Positions 1 through 7,019 of a DNA stretch of 11,893 bases are shown here, piece after piece (the first letter of the stretch is position 1; each line of letters opens with the position of its first letter). The notes under the pieces are model-generated. The model saw nothing but the letters and a program-made list of their open reading frames with translations, had not been told where the DNA came from and did no database searches. Made by a program: the position numbers and the translations under genes. This DNA is from Spartobacteria bacterium (GTDB taxonomy: Bacteria; Verrucomicrobiota; Verrucomicrobiia; Chthoniobacterales; UBA10450), in contig JAJPJU010000204.1 in NCBI GenBank assembly GCA_021324035.1, forward strand, positions 1-11,893, read 5' to 3'.

Positions 1-1
1 C

Positions 2-430
2 ACGCAAAAGAAAGTCGCCATCATCGAGCTGAACGACGACGCCGAGAAGTCGGGCATTACCAAAGGCATGACTCCAAGTCAGGCGCTCGCGCGATGTTTA
101 CAGGTCGCAATCCGGACCCGCGAACGCGCTCAGGAAAATCTGATCGGCGAAATTTTGCTGCAGCATGCGTTTATGCTCTCGCCATTTGTCGAAGCTACGG
201 CCCCCGGCGTCTGCACCCTGCAGTTTACCGACAATCGTCAGCTCATCGCGAAAGCTTCGCGGGTCCTGGGAAAACTCGAGAAATGTGGAATCCGCGCGCA
301 TATCGGGATCGCGTCGTTACCCGACACCAGTTTACTGGCCGCTCATTTGGCCCGCCCGATTTTACAAATCGACGAGCCGAAAAGATTTCTCGCGCCTCTG
401 CCGATCGAAACGCTCGGAATTGCGCTATAG
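2..430 (+). CDS. imuB: ImuB-like Y-family DNA polymerase homologue, N-terminal part only (5' end off window, truncated 3' end)
   Basis: The reading frame is open from the first base of the window, so the true start lies upstream; the ATG at 68 is internal. About 143 residues are visible. They match my memory of the ImuB N-terminal half: a KGMTPSQALARC segment, an RTRERAQE stretch, then SPFVEATAPGVCTL, and finally FLAPLPIETL. ImuB is a catalytically degenerate Y-family polymerase relative that acts with ImuA and DnaE2 in SOS mutagenesis. Full-length proteins are about 450-550 residues and continue after the FLAPLP segment into a helix-hairpin-helix and little-finger region. Here a TAG follows only six codons after that segment (TLGIAL), and only about 60 bases remain before the convergent TPR gene. 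The remainder is therefore missing rather than shifted into another frame. It is likely a decayed gene, or less probably a stand-alone domain. Family is fairly sure; functionality is doubtful. Confidence 0.68.
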   Translation, partial: TQKKVAIIELNDDAEKSGITKGMTPSQALARCLQVAIRTRERAQENLIGEILLQHAFMLSPFVEATAPGVCTLQFTDNRQLIAKASRVLGKLEKCGIRAHIGIASLPDTSLLAAHLARPILQIDEPKRFLAPLPIETLGIAL

Positions 431-446
431 CTCGCGCTTAGGTAGC

Positions 447-465
447 GGCGGCTCACCGAGCCGCC
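447..465. terminator. GC-rich hairpin between convergent genes (possible bidirectional terminator or REP-like unit)
   Basis: GGCGGCTC (447-454), loop ACC, GAGCCGCC (458-465): a perfect 8-bp stem with a 3-base loop. It lies 17 bases past the imuB-like stop and 28 bases short of the TPR gene stop. No T-tract follows on either strand, so it is not a classical intrinsic terminator. Its position between two convergent stops fits transcript-end protection or a dispersed intergenic palindrome. Only one copy is in this window. Confidence 0.4.
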
Positions 466-492
466 ATGGCGACTGAGGTCGTTCGCCTCTGC

Positions 493-2901
493 CTATCCCC
501 CGGTGTCTTTCGGATATCGTTCGTGCAACTGCTTAACAACTTTATCCGCTTCGGCAGTCATCCCGGCGCGTTGATACGCGGCTGCTGCTTTTTTTAGAGC
601 GCGCGGAGTAACGGCGGGATCGTCATACAACAACGCAACGCTCTCGAACGCCCTGCCCGCTTCTTGAAATTTACCGCGCTCAAATTGAACATCGCCGGCG
701 AGCAAACGCGCTTCTGCATTCGTTCTGCCTTCCGGCTGCAGCACCATGATCTGCTCCGCGATTTTTTGGGCGTCGTCCGGTTTGTGAGCGGCGATCTTTA
801 CGTCGCCCAGCTTTAACAACACTTTGGCTTTGCCGGCTGGGTCGTTTGCCACCTGCAAATATTTCCCGAGCGCGTTCTCGGCTTCGTCGTACTTCTGTTG
901 CCGCGCTGCCGCGTCCCCAAGATAGAACCAAAAGTCCGGCTTTACCGGCGGATTATCGATCTTTCCAAGAATGCCGAGATATTTCTCGGCAACCGCATAA
1001 TTCTTTTGATTGTAATATTCGGTTCCGAGCCATTCCAAAATCTCCGCCGGAACGTGGGCATCCGGATTTTCGGCCAGCAGTGCGTCTACTTCCTTGGTGA
1101 TCGCGTTGCGGTCGTGCGATCCGAAATAGTAGCAGGAAAGGATCAGGATCGTTGCCTGAGTGTAGTAGCGATTTCTATCGAGCTGACGGGCAATGTTGAG
1201 CTCAGTCAAAGCAGTTTTGTAGTCTTTCAGTTCGAACGCCGATTTGCCGATGTAAAAATGCGCCATCGGAGCCGCGGGGCTTTTTGGAAATTCCTTGAGC
1301 AACTGACGGAATGAGTCGGTCATTCCTTTTTTATTTTCCTGCTGACCGAGGATGAGCGCTTTGCGTTGCAACGCTTCCTCCCGCTCGCGCGCATTGGGAT
1401 ACTTGCCCAGTATGGTGTTCCAGTCGGTCAACGCGGCGGTGTAATTTTTGTCGCTCTCGAATGTTTCCGCTCGTACTGCCAGCGCGGCGGATGTGCGTGG
1501 ATTGTCAGGGAACGCCTGGATGAAATAACCAAAAGCGTCAATGATTCCAGGGATGTCCTTCATCTGGAGGTAACAGGAGCCGAGTTGATAGGCCGCTTCC
1601 GCCCGCAGTCTTGGGGAAAGTTGGGAAGCGCGAAGTTCCGCAAAGATAGGAGCCGCGCGCGGAAAATTTTGTTGTTTGTAGAGCGCTTCGGCCTTGAACA
1701 ATTTCGCCTGATCAGCCCGTTCCGGCGTAGGACTGGTAGCGAGGTATGCGTCGACTTCAGGTGGCAGGGTCGACGGATCCGAATTGTAAATGTTTAACAA
1801 TCGCTCAAAAGCAGCGTCCTTCGCTTCCTCGCGATTTGGAAATTTCTCGATGATCTCGCGATACATCTCTTCGGCTTCCTTGGCATGACCGAGCTGGCGC
1901 TGACTGTTTGCCGCAAACAACATGGCTTCGGCCCGGCTTTCTTCCGGCACCTGCGATTGAAGCTTTTTGTAATCAGTTAGAACCTGAGCGTACTGACCGG
2001 TTTGAAATTCGACCTTCAAAATCCCGATTTGCGCCAGTCCCCGCCATTTTCCGGCATCGGGAAGAGCGCGGCCTTTTTGCAGGAGGCTCATCGCTTTGTC
2101 GGACATCGCTTTGTCTTTGTCCGACTGCACCAACTCGAGGGCGATCAATCCCGCGCGCACCGTTGCCTCGGCTTTCAAAGCCGGCTTTTTTGTTTCATTC
2201 GAGAGAGCTTCGTACTGACGAAGCGCGTCCGCTTTGCGACCGCGAGCATTGGCGATACGCGCGGCCGTCTCACGCGCGTCTTCCCGGTACGGGTTCGGAT
2301 CCTTGGCGTCCGCGACCTGCTGATAAATGTCGCCAGCCTCGTCCTTGTGATCGAGGGCTTCGAGACACCGGGCTTCGAAATAGTGCGCAGACAATGCAAC
2401 CGCTGGTTCCTTCGATTTCGTGGCCGAACGGTGAAAGAGAGGCAGCGCTTCCGCGTAACTTTTTTGAGTGAAAGCCATTTCGGCAAGCGCGTAAGCCGCC
2501 GGCCCGGCAAATTCACTGTCGCCATAATCGTTCAGCACGCGCTGGAAGTTCGTCTTTGCGGTCGAAGCTTTGCCAAGATTTCGATAACATTCGCCTAACG
2601 AAAAGTAGGCGTTGGCGCGACCGGAAACGCCCGGATAATTATCAAGGAACTTCTGATATTCAGGAACGGCGAGATCGTAGAGTTTGCGAGTAAAAAGAGC
2701 GTTGGCGTAGTCGAGTTGCCGTTTCTCGGGCTGCTCGCCCTCCGCGGCCGGCGGAGAAGGCGCAGTCTCATCGACCGGCAAAGCGCGTTGCACCGGCGGA
2801 TTTGGCGGCGGCGGCGGCTCGCGCTGGGCCAGAACGGACTTCGGAAGACAAAACAGCATCGCCAGTCCGCAAAGACCGGCCGCGCCGTATGTAATTTTCA
2901 T
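493..2901 (-). CDS. Large exported tetratricopeptide-repeat protein linked to ExbB/ExbD
   Basis: This 802-residue protein has a signal peptide: a hydrophobic core at about residues 7-20 and a VLA|Q cleavage site after A25. A Pro-rich linker follows at about 28-52. From about residue 62 to the end it is built of TPR-like helical pairs, for example YDLAVPEYQKFLDNYP, YAEALPLFHRSA and FQEAGRAFESVALLYDDP, with the A/Y/P pattern of YbgF/CpoB and BamD-type repeats. It should be a periplasmic scaffold. The ATG overlaps the exbD stop by four bases (ATGA), and there is no Shine-Dalgarno site, so translation is probably coupled. In Tol-Pal systems a much shorter TPR protein (CpoB) accompanies TolQ/TolR; this one is about three times longer. 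A five-residue tandem duplication (DKAMS twice, residues 263-272) is present. The exact role is unknown; helping the ExbB/ExbD motor act on the envelope is inferred from position. Confidence 0.85.
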   Translation of the reverse strand: MKITYGAAGLCGLAMLFCLPKSVLAQREPPPPPNPPVQRALPVDETAPSPPAAEGEQPEKRQLDYANALFTRKLYDLAVPEYQKFLDNYPGVSGRANAYFSLGECYRNLGKASTAKTNFQRVLNDYGDSEFAGPAAYALAEMAFTQKSYAEALPLFHRSATKSKEPAVALSAHYFEARCLEALDHKDEAGDIYQQVADAKDPNPYREDARETAARIANARGRKADALRQYEALSNETKKPALKAEATVRAGLIALELVQSDKDKAMSDKAMSLLQKGRALPDAGKWRGLAQIGILKVEFQTGQYAQVLTDYKKLQSQVPEESRAEAMLFAANSQRQLGHAKEAEEMYREIIEKFPNREEAKDAAFERLLNIYNSDPSTLPPEVDAYLATSPTPERADQAKLFKAEALYKQQNFPRAAPIFAELRASQLSPRLRAEAAYQLGSCYLQMKDIPGIIDAFGYFIQAFPDNPRTSAALAVRAETFESDKNYTAALTDWNTILGKYPNAREREEALQRKALILGQQENKKGMTDSFRQLLKEFPKSPAAPMAHFYIGKSAFELKDYKTALTELNIARQLDRNRYYTQATILILSCYYFGSHDRNAITKEVDALLAENPDAHVPAEILEWLGTEYYNQKNYAVAEKYLGILGKIDNPPVKPDFWFYLGDAAARQQKYDEAENALGKYLQVANDPAGKAKVLLKLGDVKIAAHKPDDAQKIAEQIMVLQPEGRTNAEARLLAGDVQFERGKFQEAGRAFESVALLYDDPAVTPRALKKAAAAYQRAGMTAEADKVVKQLHERYPKDTGG

Positions 2902-3305
2902 TTTGCAGTCGCGAACGCGACGTTGGTGACGCCGGCATCCGTGCAGATGTTCAGCACACCGATGATGTTCTTGTAAGCGCCGGTTTCATCGCCGCGAATG
3001 ATTACAGCCTGCTCGGAATTCAATTGGACCAGGCTCTTTAGCAAATCGGTCAGCTCGGCCGAATTCAACGTCCGCCGATTAACGACGACGTTACCGTCCG
3101 CTTTCACATTCACCACCACATCCCCAACCGGTGCGCTTTTCTCTTTTGCGGCAGATGCTTTCGGCACTTTGACGTCCAGTTCGTTCTCATTTCGCGCCGC
3201 GTTCCAAGTCAGGAGAAAAAAGATCAGGAGCAACAATAGAACGTCGACCAGCGGGGCAAGTTGGATCCCCGGATGGTGCAACTGGGCATGGCCGCGCAGG
3301 TTCAT
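2898..3305 (-). CDS. exbD: ExbD/TolR-family proton-channel subunit
   Basis: At 135 residues this is the usual size for ExbD/TolR. It has a short cytoplasmic N-terminus, one membrane segment (about residues 16-33) and a periplasmic domain. The segment contains the family's PLVDV motif with D21, the membrane aspartate that in ExbD/TolR takes part in proton movement. The periplasmic part (about 40-135) shows the family pattern of a beta strand with VVVNVKADGNVVVN, then VIIRGDETGAYKNIIGVLNIC and a terminal V-x-F-A-T. With ExbB it forms an inner-membrane motor that turns proton-motive force into movement across the periplasm. It starts 10 bases after the exbB stop, with an AAGG that overlaps that stop, and its own TGA overlaps the TPR start. 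ExbD and TolR cannot be separated from sequence alone. Confidence 0.9.
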   Translation of the reverse strand: MNLRGHAQLHHPGIQLAPLVDVLLLLLIFFLLTWNAARNENELDVKVPKASAAKEKSAPVGDVVVNVKADGNVVVNRRTLNSAELTDLLKSLVQLNSEQAVIIRGDETGAYKNIIGVLNICTDAGVTNVAFATAK

Positions 3306-3315
3306 GAGGCGAGCC

Positions 3316-4140
3316 TTAAATTTCGTCTTCGATCAGCACCGGCGTGCGCGGCTCAATTCGCTTGTCATATTGCAACGACAACAGCGCCAGCACGTGCGTG
3401 GTGGCGGATTCAAGCTCGGAAATAAGCTTCTGCGCCTTGCCGCGGAAAAAAGCGTAGAAAATCATCGCTGGAATACCAATGGCAAGTCCGGCACAGGTGT
3501 TCACCAGCGCCTCGCTGATTCCCTTGGACAACAAGACGTAGCGCGCAGTGCCGAGATCCGCGCCCAGCGCGCCGAATGAATGGATAATTCCAAGCACCGT
3601 TCCGAGCAATCCGAGTAACGGGGCGATTGTGCCGACATCCGCCAAATAAATGACGCGATTGTTTAAACTCGCGGCGACGCGAGTCCCTTCGGTTTCTGCG
3701 ATCTCCCGCACCTGGCCGAAGTCCGCGTTTGGATTCTTCGTCGTGAAATCGAGCACCTTTTGAACGACTCGCGCGATTGCTTCACCGTGGCGGTTTGATA
3801 CCGCGAGCAATCCGAGGTAATCGCGCTTGCGAAGCAACGCGTCCGCCGTTGCCATGAAACCGCTCGACACCACCGCGCCCCGTCGAATTGTCATGAGGTA
3901 GACGATCACCAGCATCACGAAAAAAACCGAAAGGGCGAAAAGGAAAATCATGACCGGCCCGGCCGCGACCAATGTGTCCAAAATCGATTTGGTATGCTGA
4001 ATGTCGGGAACGAGTCCCGGAGTGGCGCTGACGGCGGCGGCAGGCGGAGCGCCAACCGGCGGAGTCACGCTGGTCGTCACTGTTTGCCCTAACAATGGAG
4101 TGCCAATCGCGGCAACGATCAGCGGAAGCATAAATTTCAT
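3316..4140 (-). CDS. exbB: MotA/TolQ/ExbB-family proton-channel protein
   Basis: The protein is 274 residues long. It has a signal-peptide-like N-terminus (about 1-18, ending LLGQ), a Pro/Ala/Thr-rich periplasmic stretch (about 20-45), and three membrane segments at about 61-84, 165-188 and 207-233. A cytoplasmic domain sits between the first two. The family signature is clear: APLLGLLGTVLGII at 173-186, whose T181 corresponds to the channel-lining threonine, and EALVNTCAGLAIGIPA at 210-225 with T215. ExbB/TolQ forms the pentameric part of the proton-driven motor with ExbD/TolR. The N-terminal extension is longer than in E. coli TolQ but is common in ExbB-like proteins of Bacteroidota, Planctomycetes and Verrucomicrobiota. 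It is the first gene of the exbB-exbD-TPR unit. No good Shine-Dalgarno site precedes the ATG; M4 (four codons in) is an alternative start. Confidence 0.9.
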   Translation of the reverse strand: MKFMLPLIVAAIGTPLLGQTVTTSVTPPVGAPPAAAVSATPGLVPDIQHTKSILDTLVAAGPVMIFLFALSVFFVMLVIVYLMTIRRGAVVSSGFMATADALLRKRDYLGLLAVSNRHGEAIARVVQKVLDFTTKNPNADFGQVREIAETEGTRVAASLNNRVIYLADVGTIAPLLGLLGTVLGIIHSFGALGADLGTARYVLLSKGISEALVNTCAGLAIGIPAMIFYAFFRGKAQKLISELESATTHVLALLSLQYDKRIEPRTPVLIEDEI

Positions 4141-4226
4141 GCCAAAAGTGTTTTAACCATAAACGCCGCCGGGCGGGATGCAAATCTACCGGCAGGAGTT
4201 AAACCCGCGCGGAGAACGCGAGTTGC

Positions 4227-6197
4227 TCAGGCAAATCGGTCATGCTCGATCCAGCGCCGGACCCGGAAAACGTGTGCCGGTTGGACCTCAGGGTCGAGCT
4301 CGACGTAATTGCGGCGACCGTGCCAGATATAGCGCGAATCGCTCAGCAAATCGTGCACCTGAAAAACGTCGCCCTCCATCGAGCCAAACTCCTCGATTGG
4401 AACATCGACATACGAATGTTGTTTGCTGTGCGGATCAAGATTTACAACCACCAGAATGATGTTGTCGCGCGCCGCCGTCATTTTTCCATAAAAAATGATG
4501 GAATCGTTATCAGCGTGATAAAACCGCAGGTTATCCTTCAGCTCGAGCGCCCGGTTCGCCTTTCGAATCTGATTTAGCCGCGTAATCCATTCCTTGATGT
4601 TGCCCGGTGCGTTCCAATCCCGCTGCTTGTATTGGTATTTTTCGGAATCGAGATATTCCTCGCGACCGGGCAAAGCCGCATTCTCGCACAGCTCGTATCC
4701 GCTGTAGATTCCGTAGACCGGCGAGAGTGTGGCAGCGAGAACTTCGCGAATCATAAATGCCGGACGCCCGCCCTCCTGAAGGAAAGGCGGCAAAATATCC
4801 GGCGTGTTTGGCCACAGATTGCCCCGAAAATATTCGTGCATTTCGGTTTGAGTCAGTTCCGTCAGATATTCGGTGAGCTCTTGCTTGGTGTTTCGCCAGG
4901 TGAAGTAAGTGTAACTTTGACTGAATCCGGCCTTGGCCAGTTCTTTCATCATTTTCGGCCGGGTGAACGCCTCGGAGAGAAAAATTGTGTCCGGATATTT
5001 GTCGTGGACGCGCGCGATTAAATATTCCCAAAACGCCACCGGCTTGGTGTGAGGATTGTCGACCCGGAATGTGCGCACGCCGCGCTCCGCCCAAAAATTA
5101 ACGACGCTGACCATTTCAGCCCACAACTCGGGCCACGTTTCGCAGCGGAAGTTTAGCGGATAAATGTCTTCGTATTTCTTGGGCGGATTTTCTGCGAACT
5201 TAATCGAGCCATCCGGACGTTGATAAAACCACTCCGGGTGCTCGCGAACGTAAGGGTGATCGGGCGAGCAATTGATCGCGAAGTCGAGCGCTATCTCCAT
5301 TCCGCGTTTGCGAACCTCTCCATTGAGCCACTCGAAATCTTTAAGCGTACCGAGTGACGGCTCGACCGCCTTGTGTCCGCCGGCCTCGCTGCCGATCGCC
5401 CATGGCACGCCTGGATCGCTCGGTCCAGATTTGACCGAATTATTTCGGCCTTTCCGGTTGGTATGTCCGATCGGATGAATCGGTGGGAAGTAAACGACGT
5501 TGAAGCCCATTGCCCGGGCATCATCGATTCGCGGAAGACAATCGCGAAACGTCGATGTTCGGTCGCCGTAACCTTCAGCCGAACGCGGGAAAAATTCATA
5601 CCAGGCGGCAACCTGCGCTTCGCGACGCTCAACGATCACTCGCGGTGGCGGCGCGTATTGAGTCGCCCACGAACGGTCGGGGTAAGTCGCCATGAGGACT
5701 TCCAGTTCGCCCGAGTGCACGATCTGATTGATCTGTATGTTGTCGGCGGTTCGAATGCACTCTGACAGTTCGAGCAAGCGTGAAGAATCGTCAGCAACGT
5801 GCGCACGTTTGGAGGCGGACTCTATCAGCTCCGCCCCTTCCAGTCCTTCGACTGTCAGATCCTTGATTCCGGCCTCGAATTTTTTCCTGAACTCGTCTCG
5901 CCAACTTCGAAACGTGTCCGTCCACACCTCAACGGTGTATTCGTAAAGACCGAGTTTGATAAAAGTGCAGACCCCGCGCCATCGATCGTTATCGACGAAG
6001 GTCATGGCGGTTTCGTGCCACTGCGAATTGCCAACCAGGCGCCATTTCAGGGCCGCGGCGACTATATCGTGACCGTCCTTAAAGATGTCGGCCTCAACCA
6101 GGAGCTCGTCGTTAACGATGCGTTTGATCGGATAGCGGCCGCCGTCTACCAGCGGCGACAAATTCTCGATAACAGCTGTGGGAAAGGCCCTGGCCAT
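4227..6197 (-). CDS. glgE: GlgE, alpha-1,4-glucan:maltose-1-phosphate maltosyltransferase
   Basis: GlgE transfers maltose from maltose-1-phosphate onto alpha-1,4-glucan in the cytoplasmic trehalose-to-glycogen route. The 656-residue length is normal. Order: an N-terminal beta domain (about 1-115), a helical insert (about 120-185), a GH13 barrel (about 195-555), and a C-terminal beta domain. Signature pieces are visible: VVYFPPIHPIGHTNRKG (234-250), EIALDFAIN (301-309), FRVDNPHTKP with the nucleophile D380, FLSEAFTRP with acid/base E409, and NTPDI with D467. D380 and E409 both sit 14 residues before D394 and E423 of Streptomyces coelicolor GlgE as I remember it. A GAAGG lies three bases before the ATG, which is close but usable. 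Usual partners (treS-pep2/mak, glgB) are not in the window. The gene upstream on the same strand is a SufR-like regulator, 63 bases away. Confidence 0.95.
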   Translation of the reverse strand: MARAFPTAVIENLSPLVDGGRYPIKRIVNDELLVEADIFKDGHDIVAAALKWRLVGNSQWHETAMTFVDNDRWRGVCTFIKLGLYEYTVEVWTDTFRSWRDEFRKKFEAGIKDLTVEGLEGAELIESASKRAHVADDSSRLLELSECIRTADNIQINQIVHSGELEVLMATYPDRSWATQYAPPPRVIVERREAQVAAWYEFFPRSAEGYGDRTSTFRDCLPRIDDARAMGFNVVYFPPIHPIGHTNRKGRNNSVKSGPSDPGVPWAIGSEAGGHKAVEPSLGTLKDFEWLNGEVRKRGMEIALDFAINCSPDHPYVREHPEWFYQRPDGSIKFAENPPKKYEDIYPLNFRCETWPELWAEMVSVVNFWAERGVRTFRVDNPHTKPVAFWEYLIARVHDKYPDTIFLSEAFTRPKMMKELAKAGFSQSYTYFTWRNTKQELTEYLTELTQTEMHEYFRGNLWPNTPDILPPFLQEGGRPAFMIREVLAATLSPVYGIYSGYELCENAALPGREEYLDSEKYQYKQRDWNAPGNIKEWITRLNQIRKANRALELKDNLRFYHADNDSIIFYGKMTAARDNIILVVVNLDPHSKQHSYVDVPIEEFGSMEGDVFQVHDLLSDSRYIWHGRRNYVELDPEVQPAHVFRVRRWIEHDRFA

Positions 6198-6229
6198 GGA
6201 CCTTCAATCAACGCGAAATTAATCAGCTG

Positions 6230-6248
6230 CGAAAGGAGAAATCTTTCG
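6230..6248. promoter_or_regulatory. Inverted repeat between the regulator gene and glgE
   Basis: CGAAAG (6230-6235), a 7-base spacer, then CTTTCG (6243-6248): a perfect 6-bp inverted repeat. It starts 33 bases upstream of the glgE start codon and 13 bases past the regulator's stop. It could be a protein-binding operator or a weak hairpin in a shared transcript. A repeat this short arises by chance often enough that the call is tentative. Confidence 0.2.
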
Positions 6249-6260
6249 GAGACGGATTGA

Positions 6261-6899
6261 CTACACCGCAAAGTAAAACGCGCACTCGTACAATCCGCTG
6301 GTGTGCGTTTCTTCGCGCCGGACGTTCGTTCCGATAACCGCTTCGAACATGTCCTGCTCGAGACGCGCGATGATCGGATACTTCTCGATCAGATTCATGA
6401 TCGGCGAATGGCATTCGAGGATCTGAGGGCCGTCCTTCTCTGATGGGAGGAATTGGGCCATGTAACCTTCGTTATCACGAACTTTGGCCAGCCACTTGGC
6501 ACGATCGGCGACGCTGTCCCCTTTTACTTTCGCCCGCAACGTCTGGGTCCGTTTTTCAAATACATTATAAAGGAGTTTTTCGGGCGCGTTCGCTCCGTAG
6601 ATCTCCTTGGCCGCCGCGAGCATTTCGACGGTGAATTCGTTGCTATCGACCGGAAACAGATCATGGCTCCGGCGAGTCAGACGATAAACCATCTCCGGGC
6701 GCCCCATTTTTTGCGGCCGCCGCCAGGTATCCAGATAACCGTCCCGTTGCAGAGTCAGGCAGTGCTGCTTGATCCCCATGTAGCTCATCCCCATTTTGTC
6801 CACGAGCTCGTTGACCGACATCCCCTTTGTCCGTTTGAGGGAGTTAATAATCTCGAGCCGTTGGGTGCGACCAATCTCAGAAAGCAGGCGTTGATTCAT
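6261..6899 (-). CDS. Winged-helix transcriptional regulator, SufR/DeoR-like
   Basis: An N-terminal helix-turn-helix spans about residues 10-75 counted from a GTG at 6911: TQRLEIINSLKRTKGMSVNE, then GMSYMGIKQHCLTLQRDGYL, then a GRPEMVYRLT wing. The rest, to residue 216, resembles the effector half of SufR-type repressors, whose conserved cysteines bind an Fe-S cluster. Here C167 (LECHSP) and C210 (YECAFYF) fit the first and last expected cysteines; the middle one appears replaced by hydrophobic residues near I180/I181. C51 lies in the DNA-binding helix. I chose the ATG at 6899 (212 residues) over the GTG at 6911 because the possible promoter would leave almost no leader before the GTG; neither start has a clear Shine-Dalgarno site. 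Target genes are unknown; glgE, 63 bases downstream, is one candidate. Confidence 0.78.
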   Translation of the reverse strand: MNQRLLSEIGRTQRLEIINSLKRTKGMSVNELVDKMGMSYMGIKQHCLTLQRDGYLDTWRRPQKMGRPEMVYRLTRRSHDLFPVDSNEFTVEMLAAAKEIYGANAPEKLLYNVFEKRTQTLRAKVKGDSVADRAKWLAKVRDNEGYMAQFLPSEKDGPQILECHSPIMNLIEKYPIIARLEQDMFEAVIGTNVRREETHTSGLYECAFYFAV

Positions 6900-6925
6900 G
6901 GGCGAGAGCACGTGGTTGGGTGCCG

Positions 6926-6955
6926 ACTTTACACGCGACGATCTTCAAAAGACAA
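6926..6955 (-). promoter_or_regulatory. Possible sigma-70-like promoter of the regulator gene
   Basis: On the minus strand, TTGTCT (6950-6955, 4 of 6 to TTGACA), an 18-base spacer, and TAAAGT (6926-6931, 4 of 6 to TATAAT). Transcription would begin near 6918, about 20 bases before the ATG at 6899. The surrounding gap (6900-7019) is AT-richer than the genes on either side, which suits a promoter, but the match is modest. Confidence 0.25.
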
Positions 6956-7019
6956 CACTTAAAATCACGCAAATTACAGGGCCAAAAGAAATTACGCAGC
7001 CATCTCTATCGACCGTCGA

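Noticed and set aside
94..441. A 115-codon plus-strand frame overlapping the imuB fragment
   Set aside because: It is Arg-rich with no family resemblance, and the other frame gives a clear ImuB match over the same bases.
4141..4226. Possible glgE terminator or exbB promoter in the 86-base gap
   Set aside because: It has short GC-rich repeats (CGCG, CCGCC/GGCGG) but no stable stem with a T-tract, and no -35/-10 pair better than about half matched.
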